A stretch of 64,000 nucleotides of DNA from DUZB01 sp964407525 (GTDB taxonomy: Bacteria; Desulfobacterota; DSM-4660; Desulfatiglandales; Desulfatiglandaceae): NCBI GenBank assembly GCA_964407525.1, contig CAYOWC010000001.1, positions 1-64,000 of the forward strand, read 5' to 3'. Below are positions 16,557-24,711 of the stretch, piece by piece; position 1 is the stretch's first letter; each line of letters starts with the position of its first letter. Made by a program: the position numbers and the translations under genes. The notes under the pieces were generated by a model that was not told the DNA's origin, did no database searches, and saw nothing but the letters and a program-made list of their open reading frames with translations.

Positions 16557-16993
16557 AGTAAACTCTTCAGGAACTGTCCGGAAATACATTGGACATTTTA
16601 TGTCTTACACCTACCCTCATTGGCTGAAATAATAATTAAGTAGTTGAAGCAAGAAAGGTGCTGGACGTAAATGTTTTATTGATAAATACCCTGTGAAACT
16701 ATGTTTCCGCTTAATTTTCAGAATAAATCCTGTTTTTATATTAAGTCTACGGAAACTGGAAACGGTTCAGGGGGGCTTTCTGGGTATTTTGTATCCAGAA
16801 CTACTATAATCCCGAGTAGAAAGTATCCAGTTTTTTGTACGCGAATGCAATGAAAATTCCCATGCAGTCCGGTTAAAAACAAATGGCCTTTATTTTCATA
16901 GTGTTACGGGCAAAATATTTTTTGGCACGGACATTGCTCATGAAATTCAACGAAAATACAAACCCGAAACATTTTTATTGAAGGAGGAGTACC
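16557..16993. promoter_or_regulatory. Divergent control region with -24/-12 promoter and upstream repeats
   Basis: TGGCACG-N4-TTGCT at 16923-16938 is a near-perfect sigma-54 promoter pointing at the exported ZraP-like gene. About 95-130 bases upstream, the 8-mer GTATCCAG occurs twice in the same orientation (16791-16798 and 16823-16830), spaced 32 bp or three helical turns. These are good candidates for activator sites of the sigma-54 regulator. No second -24/-12 element was seen for the kinase gene. Confidence 0.85.
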
Positions 16994-17491
16994 ATGAAAA
17001 AACTTTTGATTATTGCTGGAATTCTTTTATTGAGTGCAGTCGTTGCCTATCCTGTCTTTGCTCGCGGACAGGGATGGGGAGGAGGATGCAACGGGTATGG
17101 TCAGGGAAGAGGACAGGCAAACTGCCCCGGGTACAACGGAGGAGCTGGGAATTTGAGCAATGAACAGAACACCAATTTGGAGAAACTCCGCTATAGCTTC
17201 CTTGGAGACACAGCAGAATTGAGAAACAAAATATGGGCAAAAAAATCGGACATGGACACTCTTCTTAACAGCACTACCCTTGATGAAAAGAAGATAAGGG
17301 AAGTGCAAAAAGAGATATCCGCACTCAAAACTGAGATGAGCGACAAGCGACTGAGTTATGAGCTTGAGGCCAAAAAGATAGTGCCTGAAGCCGGTTCCTA
17401 CAGAGGGTATGGCAAGGGATACGGCAGGGGCAATTCTCAGAGAGGGGACAGCTTCGGAAAAGGTTATGGATCCGGAAGTTGCTGTAACTAA
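16994..17491 (+). CDS. Exported ZraP/Spy-like Gly- and Cys-rich protein
   Basis: The 165-residue protein has a signal peptide (KKLLIIAGILLLSAVVAYPVFA). It continues with a Gly-rich segment holding CNGYGQGRGQANCPGY, a central helical part (LEKLRYSFLGDTAELRNKIW, LDEKKIREVQKEISALKTEM) with the spacing of the ZraP/Spy/CpxP family, and a Gly/Tyr tail ending SGSCCN. ZraP is a periplasmic zinc-binding chaperone controlled by ZraSR. The divergent kinase-regulator pair and the sigma-54 promoter at 16923 match that arrangement. GGAGGAG precedes the ATG. The Cys pairs at both ends suggest metal binding. Zinc specificity is inferred. Confidence 0.82.
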   Translation: MKKLLIIAGILLLSAVVAYPVFARGQGWGGGCNGYGQGRGQANCPGYNGGAGNLSNEQNTNLEKLRYSFLGDTAELRNKIWAKKSDMDTLLNSTTLDEKKIREVQKEISALKTEMSDKRLSYELEAKKIVPEAGSYRGYGKGYGRGNSQRGDSFGKGYGSGSCCN

Positions 17492-17671
17492 GGATCGTGG
17501 ACGCAATAACTTTCCTAAGTAGGCGCATAGATTTGGGTCAGGTTTGTTCGATATGGAATCACAAGAGCTGAAGTAATAGCAGGCTATTTCAATGTTCTTT
17601 TGATTTCATATCGGGCGAAAATGGTCTGAAGTTATGATGCATAGTTGGGGAAGTTATTGCGTCCACGTTCC
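17492..17671. mobile_element. 180-bp miniature inverted-repeat element, family 2, copy 1
   Basis: The ends are GGATCGTGGACGCAATAAC at the left and the complement of GGAACGTGGACGCAATAAC at the right, about 21 bp of terminal inverted repeat. It is flanked by TAA on both sides (17489-17491 and 17672-17674), a 3-bp target duplication. The left TAA is the stop codon of the ZraP-like gene. A second copy, inverted and 180 bp long with about 14 differences, is at 62190-62369. There is no coding capacity, so it would need a transposase in trans. Confidence 0.88.
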
Positions 17672-17702
17672 TAAGCATGGTTCCAGAAGGTGATGGCCTA
17701 GT

Positions 17703-17730
17703 ACTGGCGGAGTTGTTTTACTCCGCCAGT
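17703..17730. terminator. Perfect 11-bp hairpin after the 1039-residue protein gene
   Basis: ACTGGCGGAGT and ACTCCGCCAGT pair perfectly around TGTTTT, one base beyond the stop of the leftward gene. On that strand no T-run follows; on the plus strand TTTC follows. It may be a weak bidirectional terminator or an mRNA-stabilising hairpin. Confidence 0.7.
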
Positions 17731-17731
17731 T

Positions 17732-20700
17732 TCAAGCTTCCAGGGAACTCGAAATATCGAGCTGGCTTTCCTCCACCTTACCTGACCGGGTTTTGAGGTT
17801 TCCGATGCCTGTGACATATTCTTGCCAGCGAACTAGATAAAAAGATAAAGCCCGTGAAAAGCTTTTTCCCACGAGGCCGTCCACAAACAGACGACTGATT
17901 TTCTCTTCCCTCGAAAGGACTATCTGGGAAGCTATGAGAATCTCTCTTTCTTCTTCAGTAAGGGCACCCATGAGCAGCTTCAGGGCACTTCGTGCCCGTG
18001 GCTGGTACATCCAGAAATAGAGAAGATCAAGGGCATTAATGATCATGATATTGTCCAGATCAGCCGCTTCCCCTCGTGTGGCCGAGTCAAGCCGTTCCGG
18101 GGAATTGAGCAGGTCCATCATATTAATTTTAGGGAAAATCAGTTCAAGCCTGGCATAGACATCAAATATCTGGGCTATTTTTGTTCGGTAATCCCGTATG
18201 CGCATCCTTATGTTCTGGTAGCGATCGGCAGTCCCTTCTATGATGCCGGCAACCAGATCTGATGCCCCTTTTGAGATAATGGCAGCCCATTTTTGGAGAA
18301 TATCGTCAACGCCCATCACTCCTGCCGTTCCTAACATTCCACCGATGGCTGCATTAAACCCAACGGCAACAGGTATGGACAGAATGCTCCTGAAGAAATT
18401 CGCGAAAACCGCTCCTTTCTGCAGACCTCGGAACAGATTGTGACTGGAGATATAGATGCCGTTTGTGAGGCCCATGAACGCGTAAAGGGCGATCGGATTT
18501 GTGGCAGTGGTTATATTGAAGCCGTTTTGAAGGATAAGGGTTTTTGCCACATAATCGAGAAGGGGTACTGAAAAACCAGTATAAAGAAGGGAATCGGTCA
18601 GCCGTTCCCAACTTATGTAGTCGTTCCAGTGAAGGAGCGGAGATCTTCTTGCTCCTCCACCTCCTAACACCGATTGAAGAATGTTCCTGAACCCGGTAAT
18701 TCCAAACCAAATGAAGGCTCCAAGATACGAAAGTACCCACCAGTCTTTTGTCAGAAAAAATGTGGTAAAGGCGGGAATGAAACCAATGAATACCTTGAGT
18801 CCGTTTTTAAGCCCGGTGTTTAGATACTTCCAGGATAGTCCGGGTTGCGTCCTTTCTTTTGATATTTTATGGAGGGAAAGGCCATTATCGGGAAATTTTT
18901 GAACGCCGCCGAGGGTGACGATGTTGCCACGGTTATCAAGGCGGGTAGCCGATTCGAGGAACAGCCAGTCTGTCAGCCTTTGTCGCCCGAGGAGATTGTC
19001 CAGATAAGGAATTCTGCGGAAAAAGCGGGTGAGATTGTTCCACACCCGACTGTATCCTGTCCGCGGAGAAAAGGTGACCCTCTTGAGTGCGGGCAATCTA
19101 ACAGGGATAATGTCGCGGGATTTTCCTCGTGCCTCTTTTATTTCCCTTTTGGTTCGAAGGGGAAGCGTATCTTTGATAGCCAGACCCATTCCATGCATTC
19201 TGGGAGATCTTCCTGTGGAATCGCTTCCAATTCTGGCCTTCAAGGGTGTTCTTTTGTAGATATCCCTGAGCGTGGCGATGTCATGAAGGATGTCCTCAAG
19301 GGCACGAACCCTGTCTTCCCTGTTTACTTCTTTAGAGGCCTCGATTTTGGCGATAACTTTTCTGATGATGCGCTTGAGATGGATGACATTTCCCTGGTTT
19401 ATGGCCTGTTGGAGCTCATTGATATCTTTGATGTGCTCTGTTTTGCCTTCGGCATAATCCTTGAGGTTGAATATCTCTAACCGTGTGATAGCGCCTTCAC
19501 ATTCATAGAGCAGTTCAATGACGTCTTCCACCTGAAGGTTGGTCAGATTGAGGGTAATTCGATAAGCAGATCGAAGCTGGGAAAGGTGTCCTATGAGCTC
19601 CCTGGGGGTGAGTACCAGCAGCTCCGGCGTTTCAGCATCCTCCTCTTGTTTGAAAATGGCAGCAATCTCATTCTCCCCGTCTTTTTTCAGATAGTGATTA
19701 TAGATTTTTTCGGCATCGAGACGGTTGAGTTCGGCCACCTCTCTGTCCATGTCCTTTCGTTCGTTCAGATCCGCATTTGTATAGGAACCCCTCAGGGAAG
19801 CCACACGGGACTGCATTGCGGGAAGTATCTTGGTGTGAATATAATCTGCAAGGTGAAGCAGGGATGCCTGCCCTGCGCCCACGAAAGAGAGAAACTCATT
19901 TTTGTTCAGTTCCGGCACGTCAAACCGATACTGTTCGCCAATGATTGGCGATTTTTCCCGGTTGAACTGGTCTAATACGGAGAGAATATAGCATTTTTGG
20001 TGTTGGGAAACCTTTTTTCCTTTCGCCATGAACGTGGCAACTTTTTCTTCCGCTAAAAAACAGAGAAAATCCTGAGAATCGGAAAAGCCGCGTGGTGTCC
20101 AGATGATCTGTGCAGAGCTGTCCCGGAATCGAGTGTGAAATTCAATCCCGATTCTCAGATCGATTTCCATGATGCGGGCTGCTTCCAGCAGTTCCATCGC
20201 GAACTTGGGTTCCACGTAATTATAATATATGACCCTGAGACGCCTGATGCCCTTTATCCATGCATCCATGATCAGGTGACTGGAGGATTTACGGCCCTTT
20301 GTGTTTGCATCATGAACGTGGTCGTCGAAAGAGATCTGATTCCATTCTTCCGGCATCTCCAGGAGGTGGTATTTTTTTAATTGTCTGCGGATAACCCGCG
20401 GGTTTCCAGCTATGGCAGTCCGGAAATCGTGGGCCAGCTGAAGTTGAAGGGTGTAATTCCCATGGGCTCTTACCAGTTCTTTCATGATCTGAACTAATAC
20501 ACGGGCACAATTTTTCTGAAGTGAACCCGCAGCCGTGTTCAGGATTTCGTCCCTGAGAGACCTGAGCGCGTTCAACCGTTCGCCCACCTCCCCTCCTTCA
20601 AGAGACTTCAGGAGATGGATCAGCGAAAATGCAATGCGCAACCCCTTGCTTTCGGCCATTTCTTTAATGCCGCGTGGGTGGAGGTAGGGATAAACAAGCT

Positions 20701-20851
20701 TTCTTGTATAGTGACGGGTCTTATCTTTGCCAAGTACATCGTTTACGATATCTATGAGCTGGTGGTCCCGTTTATCAAAAAGCAGCCTGTTTATATCGTG
20801 GGGTCTATGTTTTTGCGGGGGCTTTTTTGGAAAATATTCAGAATGTGCCAT
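17732..20851 (-). CDS. Large uncharacterised membrane protein with PHP-like N-terminal segment
   Basis: I do not recognise this 1039-residue protein as a named family. Residues 1-170 are helical and charged. Residues 173-245 contain FDDHVHDANTKGR (Asp176, His178, His180), an alpha/beta stretch (RRLRVIYYNYVEPKFAMELL) and LRIGIEFHTRF (Glu237, His239). The order H-x-H, then a helix, then GIE-x-H resembles the metal ligands of PHP-type phosphoesterases. Residues 300-600 are helical. About 685-860 hold five or six membrane segments (VFIGFIPAFTTFFL, WWVLSYLGAFIWFGITGF, ILSIPVAVGFNAAIGGML). The C-terminal 180 residues are soluble. No partner gene is co-transcribed; a hairpin follows. Enzymatic function is inference. 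Confidence 0.75.
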   Translation of the reverse strand: MAHSEYFPKKPPQKHRPHDINRLLFDKRDHQLIDIVNDVLGKDKTRHYTRKLVYPYLHPRGIKEMAESKGLRIAFSLIHLLKSLEGGEVGERLNALRSLRDEILNTAAGSLQKNCARVLVQIMKELVRAHGNYTLQLQLAHDFRTAIAGNPRVIRRQLKKYHLLEMPEEWNQISFDDHVHDANTKGRKSSSHLIMDAWIKGIRRLRVIYYNYVEPKFAMELLEAARIMEIDLRIGIEFHTRFRDSSAQIIWTPRGFSDSQDFLCFLAEEKVATFMAKGKKVSQHQKCYILSVLDQFNREKSPIIGEQYRFDVPELNKNEFLSFVGAGQASLLHLADYIHTKILPAMQSRVASLRGSYTNADLNERKDMDREVAELNRLDAEKIYNHYLKKDGENEIAAIFKQEEDAETPELLVLTPRELIGHLSQLRSAYRITLNLTNLQVEDVIELLYECEGAITRLEIFNLKDYAEGKTEHIKDINELQQAINQGNVIHLKRIIRKVIAKIEASKEVNREDRVRALEDILHDIATLRDIYKRTPLKARIGSDSTGRSPRMHGMGLAIKDTLPLRTKREIKEARGKSRDIIPVRLPALKRVTFSPRTGYSRVWNNLTRFFRRIPYLDNLLGRQRLTDWLFLESATRLDNRGNIVTLGGVQKFPDNGLSLHKISKERTQPGLSWKYLNTGLKNGLKVFIGFIPAFTTFFLTKDWWVLSYLGAFIWFGITGFRNILQSVLGGGGARRSPLLHWNDYISWERLTDSLLYTGFSVPLLDYVAKTLILQNGFNITTATNPIALYAFMGLTNGIYISSHNLFRGLQKGAVFANFFRSILSIPVAVGFNAAIGGMLGTAGVMGVDDILQKWAAIISKGASDLVAGIIEGTADRYQNIRMRIRDYRTKIAQIFDVYARLELIFPKINMMDLLNSPERLDSATRGEAADLDNIMIINALDLLYFWMYQPRARSALKLLMGALTEEEREILIASQIVLSREEKISRLFVDGLVGKSFSRALSFYLVRWQEYVTGIGNLKTRSGKVEESQLDISSSLEA

Positions 20852-21316
20852 AGAAGACGGTTCCAGAAACTGTGGGACGTGAGGGGAACAATGATGCCCG
20901 AAAACAAAGCAGATATGTTATATTTAATAAGCAATGGATATTGTATAACCTAAAAGCTGCAATTAGCGGTTAGCCGTTAGCTATTAGCTCCACGATATCG
21001 GTTGTTTACGGTTACATTAGCTTGGCATCAAAAAATGAAAGCTTCAATATAGCAAGAAAGCATTCAAATGTTTGAATCCTTTAAGCTAACGGCCAATAGC
21101 TAAAAGCTAATTGCAGCTTTTAGGTATAATATTATTTTATTGAAGAAAAAGGGTCAACATTTACTTGGCTTTTGTTCAGAGGTTTGTTCGGGTGGAGCTC
21201 TGTAGAGAATTTTTCCGACCCTCTTTCATAATTGGATTGACCTCGAACCCGTTAAACGGGTAAAAGTCAATTTTGAGTAGACTCATATTGTTACAGAATA
21301 AGGGGAAGAAATCACC
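20852..21316. promoter_or_regulatory. Divergent region upstream of the GspB-like gene, with nested palindrome
   Basis: Beyond the 178-bp element, positions 21236-21271 hold a nested dyad: ATTGAC, then ACCCGTT-A-AACGGGT, then GTCAAT. It lies 45 bases before the start of the GspB-like gene. It could be an operator for a dimeric repressor or a hairpin. A putative TTGAC -35 overlaps its left arm. Confidence 0.55.
20948..21125. mobile_element. 178-bp miniature inverted-repeat element, family 1, copy A
   Basis: The terminal 20 bases are perfect inverted repeats beginning ACCTAAAAGCTGCAATTAG. The inner arms continue as seven-base steps (GGTTAGC, CGTTAGC, TATTAGC). A palindrome ATTCAAA-TG-TTTGAAT lies near the right side. 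ATA flanks both ends (20945-20947 and 21126-21128). Copy B at 28608-28785 has the same length and orientation with nine differences (about 95% identity). There is no ORF, so it is a non-autonomous element. Confidence 0.88.
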
Positions 21317-22411
21317 ATGTCAATCATACTTGATGCTCTAAAACGCTCGGATCGAGAACGGCGTCTACAGAAGCCGCCTGATCTAAGCCAGATATACCAA
21401 GAGAACCATCCGCCTCGAAAAAAGGTCCTGGTATGGGTTGTACTGATCAGCGTTGTCATGATTGCCGGGTTGTCGGGGGCGTATTTGTTGTTTCAAAAGG
21501 ATTCCAGGCCTGAAAAGATAAAGCCTTCTGACAAAGTGGTTGTTGATGCCGGGAAAAAGACACAAGCCTCTGGAAAGCCAAAAAAAATACGAAATTTTTC
21601 AAAAAACCCTGAAAAAAAAGATGCCGTTCAAAAACAGAACAGTTCTGGAATTGTTTCTCAAAGACGTGCTCTGCGTGGGTCTACACGGGGCAGATCGAGA
21701 GCTCATGGAGATGACCCGCGAACTATGGAAACCGTGCAAAGCGATTCCGAGGATACCTCTGGTGGAAATCCTCTTGCCGCAATACTGGGCAGAGCAACCC
21801 GTGCGCGTGAAGAAATGGCGGAATCCGATAAAATGGGTCTTGGGGGGGGGGCTCATCCTTTAGCGGCACTTTTTTCAAAGCCGGATGGATCCCGCGATGA
21901 AACAGCCCGTACCGAGACGCCTGTCCGTTCTACTGCGAAGCCGGAGCTGCCGGCCCCAAATCCTGAAGTAGATGCTCCTGTGCCCGCAAAGGAGCAAACT
22001 GCTTCCCTGTCAAGACCCAGGGGTGTCAGCATTGTCGAGCCCGAGGCTACGCAGGTTGAAAAATCAGAGCCGGTTTCCGAAAATCAAGTACAAGAAGAGG
22101 CTGGGGAGCAGGACAATATTCCTGAGCCGTCTGCGCCCATAAAAGGAAATGCTGCTGTTGTATCGGCTGGGGAAAAGATTCCTCTTGTGGATGACCTGCC
22201 GTACGAAACCCGACAGAAATATGAAGACCTGCAGATTAATGTCCATATATACGATAATAAACCAGGTGAAAGACGGGTTTTTATCAATATGCATAGTTAC
22301 AAAGAGGGAGAAAAAATAGGAGAGGGCGGTCCCTTGCTTGTTGCCATCATTCCGGAAGGGGTCATTGTTGATTACGGAGAGGGAAAAGTTCAAATGAATG
22401 TGGAGAATTGA
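21317..22411 (+). CDS. GspB-like general secretion pathway protein
   Basis: The 364-residue protein starts with MSIILDALKRSDRERRLQKP, the hallmark N-terminus of GspB/ExeB-type proteins, followed by one membrane segment (VLVWVVLISVVMIAGLSGAYLL, about 38-59). A long low-complexity Pro/Glu/Lys-rich linker then leads to the conserved C-terminal domain (DDLPYETRQKYEDLQINVHIYD, GPLLVAIIPEGVIVDY). GspB helps GspA place the type II secretion channel. No other gsp gene lies in the window. Within the linker a run of ten G (21842-21851) encodes three glycines and is a likely slippage site that would shift the frame. Confidence 0.83.
   Translation: MSIILDALKRSDRERRLQKPPDLSQIYQENHPPRKKVLVWVVLISVVMIAGLSGAYLLFQKDSRPEKIKPSDKVVVDAGKKTQASGKPKKIRNFSKNPEKKDAVQKQNSSGIVSQRRALRGSTRGRSRAHGDDPRTMETVQSDSEDTSGGNPLAAILGRATRAREEMAESDKMGLGGGAHPLAALFSKPDGSRDETARTETPVRSTAKPELPAPNPEVDAPVPAKEQTASLSRPRGVSIVEPEATQVEKSEPVSENQVQEEAGEQDNIPEPSAPIKGNAAVVSAGEKIPLVDDLPYETRQKYEDLQINVHIYDNKPGERRVFINMHSYKEGEKIGEGGPLLVAIIPEGVIVDYGEGKVQMNVEN
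21842..21851 (+). repeat. Ten-base poly-G tract inside the GspB-like gene
   Basis: Ten consecutive G residues encode part of LGGGAH. Long homopolymers in coding sequence are prone to one-base slippage, and a change would truncate the conserved C-terminal domain. Confidence 0.85.
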
Positions 22412-22677
22412 TCGGGAGCTTGATATCAACCTAAGCAACGAAAATGTCTCGCGCAAAGACGCAAAGGCGCAAAGATTTTCTTGTTTTTTGTGACAGAAAA
22501 CTAGGTACTAACGGCAGTTTGCGTCTTTTAGGTGTCAGGGAGATATTAATAGACAGAATTGCTTCAGTGACCCTGAACACTGACACCTGAAACCCAAAAC
22601 AACAATAATAAATTATAATAGCTTACGCCTTGGCTCCAAATTGTGACGGTTTTGAAGTCAGCTTGAAAGGTCTGGTG
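22412..22677. other. Intergenic segment with periodic repeat and AGGTGTCAG dyad
   Basis: AAGACGC-AAAGGCGC-AAAG near 22455 is one of the common near-seven-base intergenic motifs. AGGTGTCAG near 22530 and CTGACACCT near 22580 are inverted with respect to each other and could form a transcript hairpin between the convergent genes. No gene is seen. Confidence 0.5.
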
Positions 22678-24711
22678 TCAGGTTTTGTCGTAGTGGCTGA
22701 ACTGCATGGTGTATGTTCCCCTGCCCTGAGAAACAGACCTTAAGGCCGTGGAATACCCGAACATTTTCGAGAGAGGGACGCTGGCGTTAATGATCTGAGT
22801 AGAACCATTGGTGCTGATCTGCTCTATTTTTCCCTGCCTCGCGTTCAGGTCTCCAATAACTTCCCCTGTAAAATCTTCGGGTACGAGAATTTCCGTAGCC
22901 ATGATTGGTTCCAGAAGCGTCGGGGATGCCTTCTGGAATGTGTTCCTGAAAGCCATGTTGGCAGCTGCCCGGATGGCCATGGTGTCCGTCTGATTTTCCT
23001 TTATCTTGACCCCTAAAAGGGTCGTCTGGATATCAATTACCGGATATCCCATTACCATGCCCCCCGCATGGGCTTCCGATATTCCTTCTTCGATGGCGCC
23101 CAGGAACTCCTGGACGAGTGCTGGTTCTGAACACCCATTCACAAATCGGTTGCCGGAACCCCTCTGCATGGGAGATAATTCGATTTTTACTCCTGCGAAA
23201 TGCTGCTGCCCTGCCAGTTCCCGTTTGAAAATCTCTTCATGTTCTACGGTCATGGTGATGGTTTCCCTGTAAACGACCTGGGGCTTTCCCTGGTTTATTT
23301 CCACAAGAAATTCCCGTTTCAATCTTTCCATAATGATTTCGAGATGCAATTCTCCCATGCCGGAAATGAGAGTTTGCCCTGTTTCTTCATCGATTCTGAA
23401 CCTGAAGGTTGGATCTTCGTCGGAAAGCTTGTTGAGTGATTCGATGAGCTTGTCGTTTCCCTGTATACTTTTTGGTTCTACCGCCACGCTTATGACCGGC
23501 TGATTGATCTGAATCGGTTCCAATAGGATTGGGGTTGTTTCATCGCAGAGGGTGTCGCCTGTGGAGGTTCGTTTCAATCCCATCACAGCAATAATATCTC
23601 CGGCGGAGGCCTGATTGATCCGCTCCCGTTTATTGGAATGCATTTTCAGGAGTCTTGCTGCCTTCTCTTTGATTTTTCTGCCGGGATTAAAGAATTGTTC
23701 TCCTGCCTTGAGGGTTCCGGAGTAAACCCGAATATAGGTCATCCTTCTTCCCTGGTCCGTCATTACCTTGAATGCAAGGGCTGAAAAGGGACCTTTTTGC
23801 CTAGGGGGTCTGGATTCTTTTTCTTCCGATTCGGGATTGATCCCGGTTATGGGGGGGACGTCCAGCGGAGAGGGAAGATAGTCGACAATGCTGTCCAAAA
23901 GAGGTTGTATGCCCTTGTTGCGCAGGGCAGACCCGCAGAATACGGGGACAAGCTCCATGTTTACGGTCGCTAAACGAATAACCCTCTTGATTTCTTTCGT
24001 AAGAATCTCTTCTTCGGACAAATATTGTTCCATCAGAAGGTCATCCCTGTCCGCCAATGTTTCGATCAGTACTTCCCTGTAATGTTCAGCCTCCTCCAAA
24101 AGTTCATCCGGGATTTCCAGCTCGGTGAATGAGGCGCCTAATTCTTCATCATCCCATACAATGGCTTTCATGCTGACGAGATCGATAATCCCTCTGAATT
24201 CGTCTTCCAAGCCCCAGGGCAGTTGAAGAATAAGCGGTACAGCCTCAAGACGGTCTTTCAACATTTGTGTGACCCTGTGGAAATCAGCACCTATGCGGTC
24301 CAGCTTGTTGATGAAAGCGATTTTAGGCACCCCGTATCTGTCTGCCTGGCGCCATACGGTTTCTGATTGAGGTTCGACTCCCCCCACGGCGCAGAAAACG
24401 CCTATGGCGCCATCCAGGACCCTGAGACTACGCTCCACTTCGATGGTGAAATCCACATGGCCGGGTGTGTCAATAATGTTTATCGCGTGTCCGTTCCAAT
24501 CGCAGGAAGTCACAGCCGATGTGATGGTTATGCCTCTTTCTTTTTCTTCCACCATCCAGTCCATGGTGGCTTCTCCATCATGGACTTCACCCATTTTGTG
24601 AACGCGACCGGAATAAAAAAGGATCCGTTCGGTTACCGTGGTTTTTCCGGCATCGATATGGGCAATGATTCCCACGTTGCGTGTCCATGTGAGTTTTTTG
24701 TCGGGATGCAT
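22678..24711 (-). CDS. fusA: Elongation factor G (paralogue-type)
   Basis: The 677-residue translational GTPase catalyses translocation. The G1 box is AHIDAGKT (17-24), G2 lies in EERGITITSA, G3 is DTPGHVDF and G4 is NKLDR. Domains II to V follow in the usual order, including GMGELHLEI in domain III and MFGYSTALRS in domain V. The gene is not in the str operon (no rpsL, rpsG or tuf nearby), so it is likely a second EF-G copy. In several phyla paired EF-Gs split translocation and ribosome recycling; which one this is cannot be told here. The symbol fusA is used in the broad sense. Confidence 0.93.
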   Translation of the reverse strand: MHPDKKLTWTRNVGIIAHIDAGKTTVTERILFYSGRVHKMGEVHDGEATMDWMVEEKERGITITSAVTSCDWNGHAINIIDTPGHVDFTIEVERSLRVLDGAIGVFCAVGGVEPQSETVWRQADRYGVPKIAFINKLDRIGADFHRVTQMLKDRLEAVPLILQLPWGLEDEFRGIIDLVSMKAIVWDDEELGASFTELEIPDELLEEAEHYREVLIETLADRDDLLMEQYLSEEEILTKEIKRVIRLATVNMELVPVFCGSALRNKGIQPLLDSIVDYLPSPLDVPPITGINPESEEKESRPPRQKGPFSALAFKVMTDQGRRMTYIRVYSGTLKAGEQFFNPGRKIKEKAARLLKMHSNKRERINQASAGDIIAVMGLKRTSTGDTLCDETTPILLEPIQINQPVISVAVEPKSIQGNDKLIESLNKLSDEDPTFRFRIDEETGQTLISGMGELHLEIIMERLKREFLVEINQGKPQVVYRETITMTVEHEEIFKRELAGQQHFAGVKIELSPMQRGSGNRFVNGCSEPALVQEFLGAIEEGISEAHAGGMVMGYPVIDIQTTLLGVKIKENQTDTMAIRAAANMAFRNTFQKASPTLLEPIMATEILVPEDFTGEVIGDLNARQGKIEQISTNGSTQIINASVPLSKMFGYSTALRSVSQGRGTYTMQFSHYDKT

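Noticed and set aside
16557..16640. A second sigma-54 promoter for the kinase-regulator genes
   Set aside because: No TGCAA-N4-CGTGCCA-type sequence was found on the required strand upstream of the kinase.
22678..24711. EF-G copy acting as a tetracycline-resistance protein (TetM-like)
   Set aside because: Domain IV and the switch regions are EF-G-like, the length and C-terminus match EF-G, and no resistance context is present.
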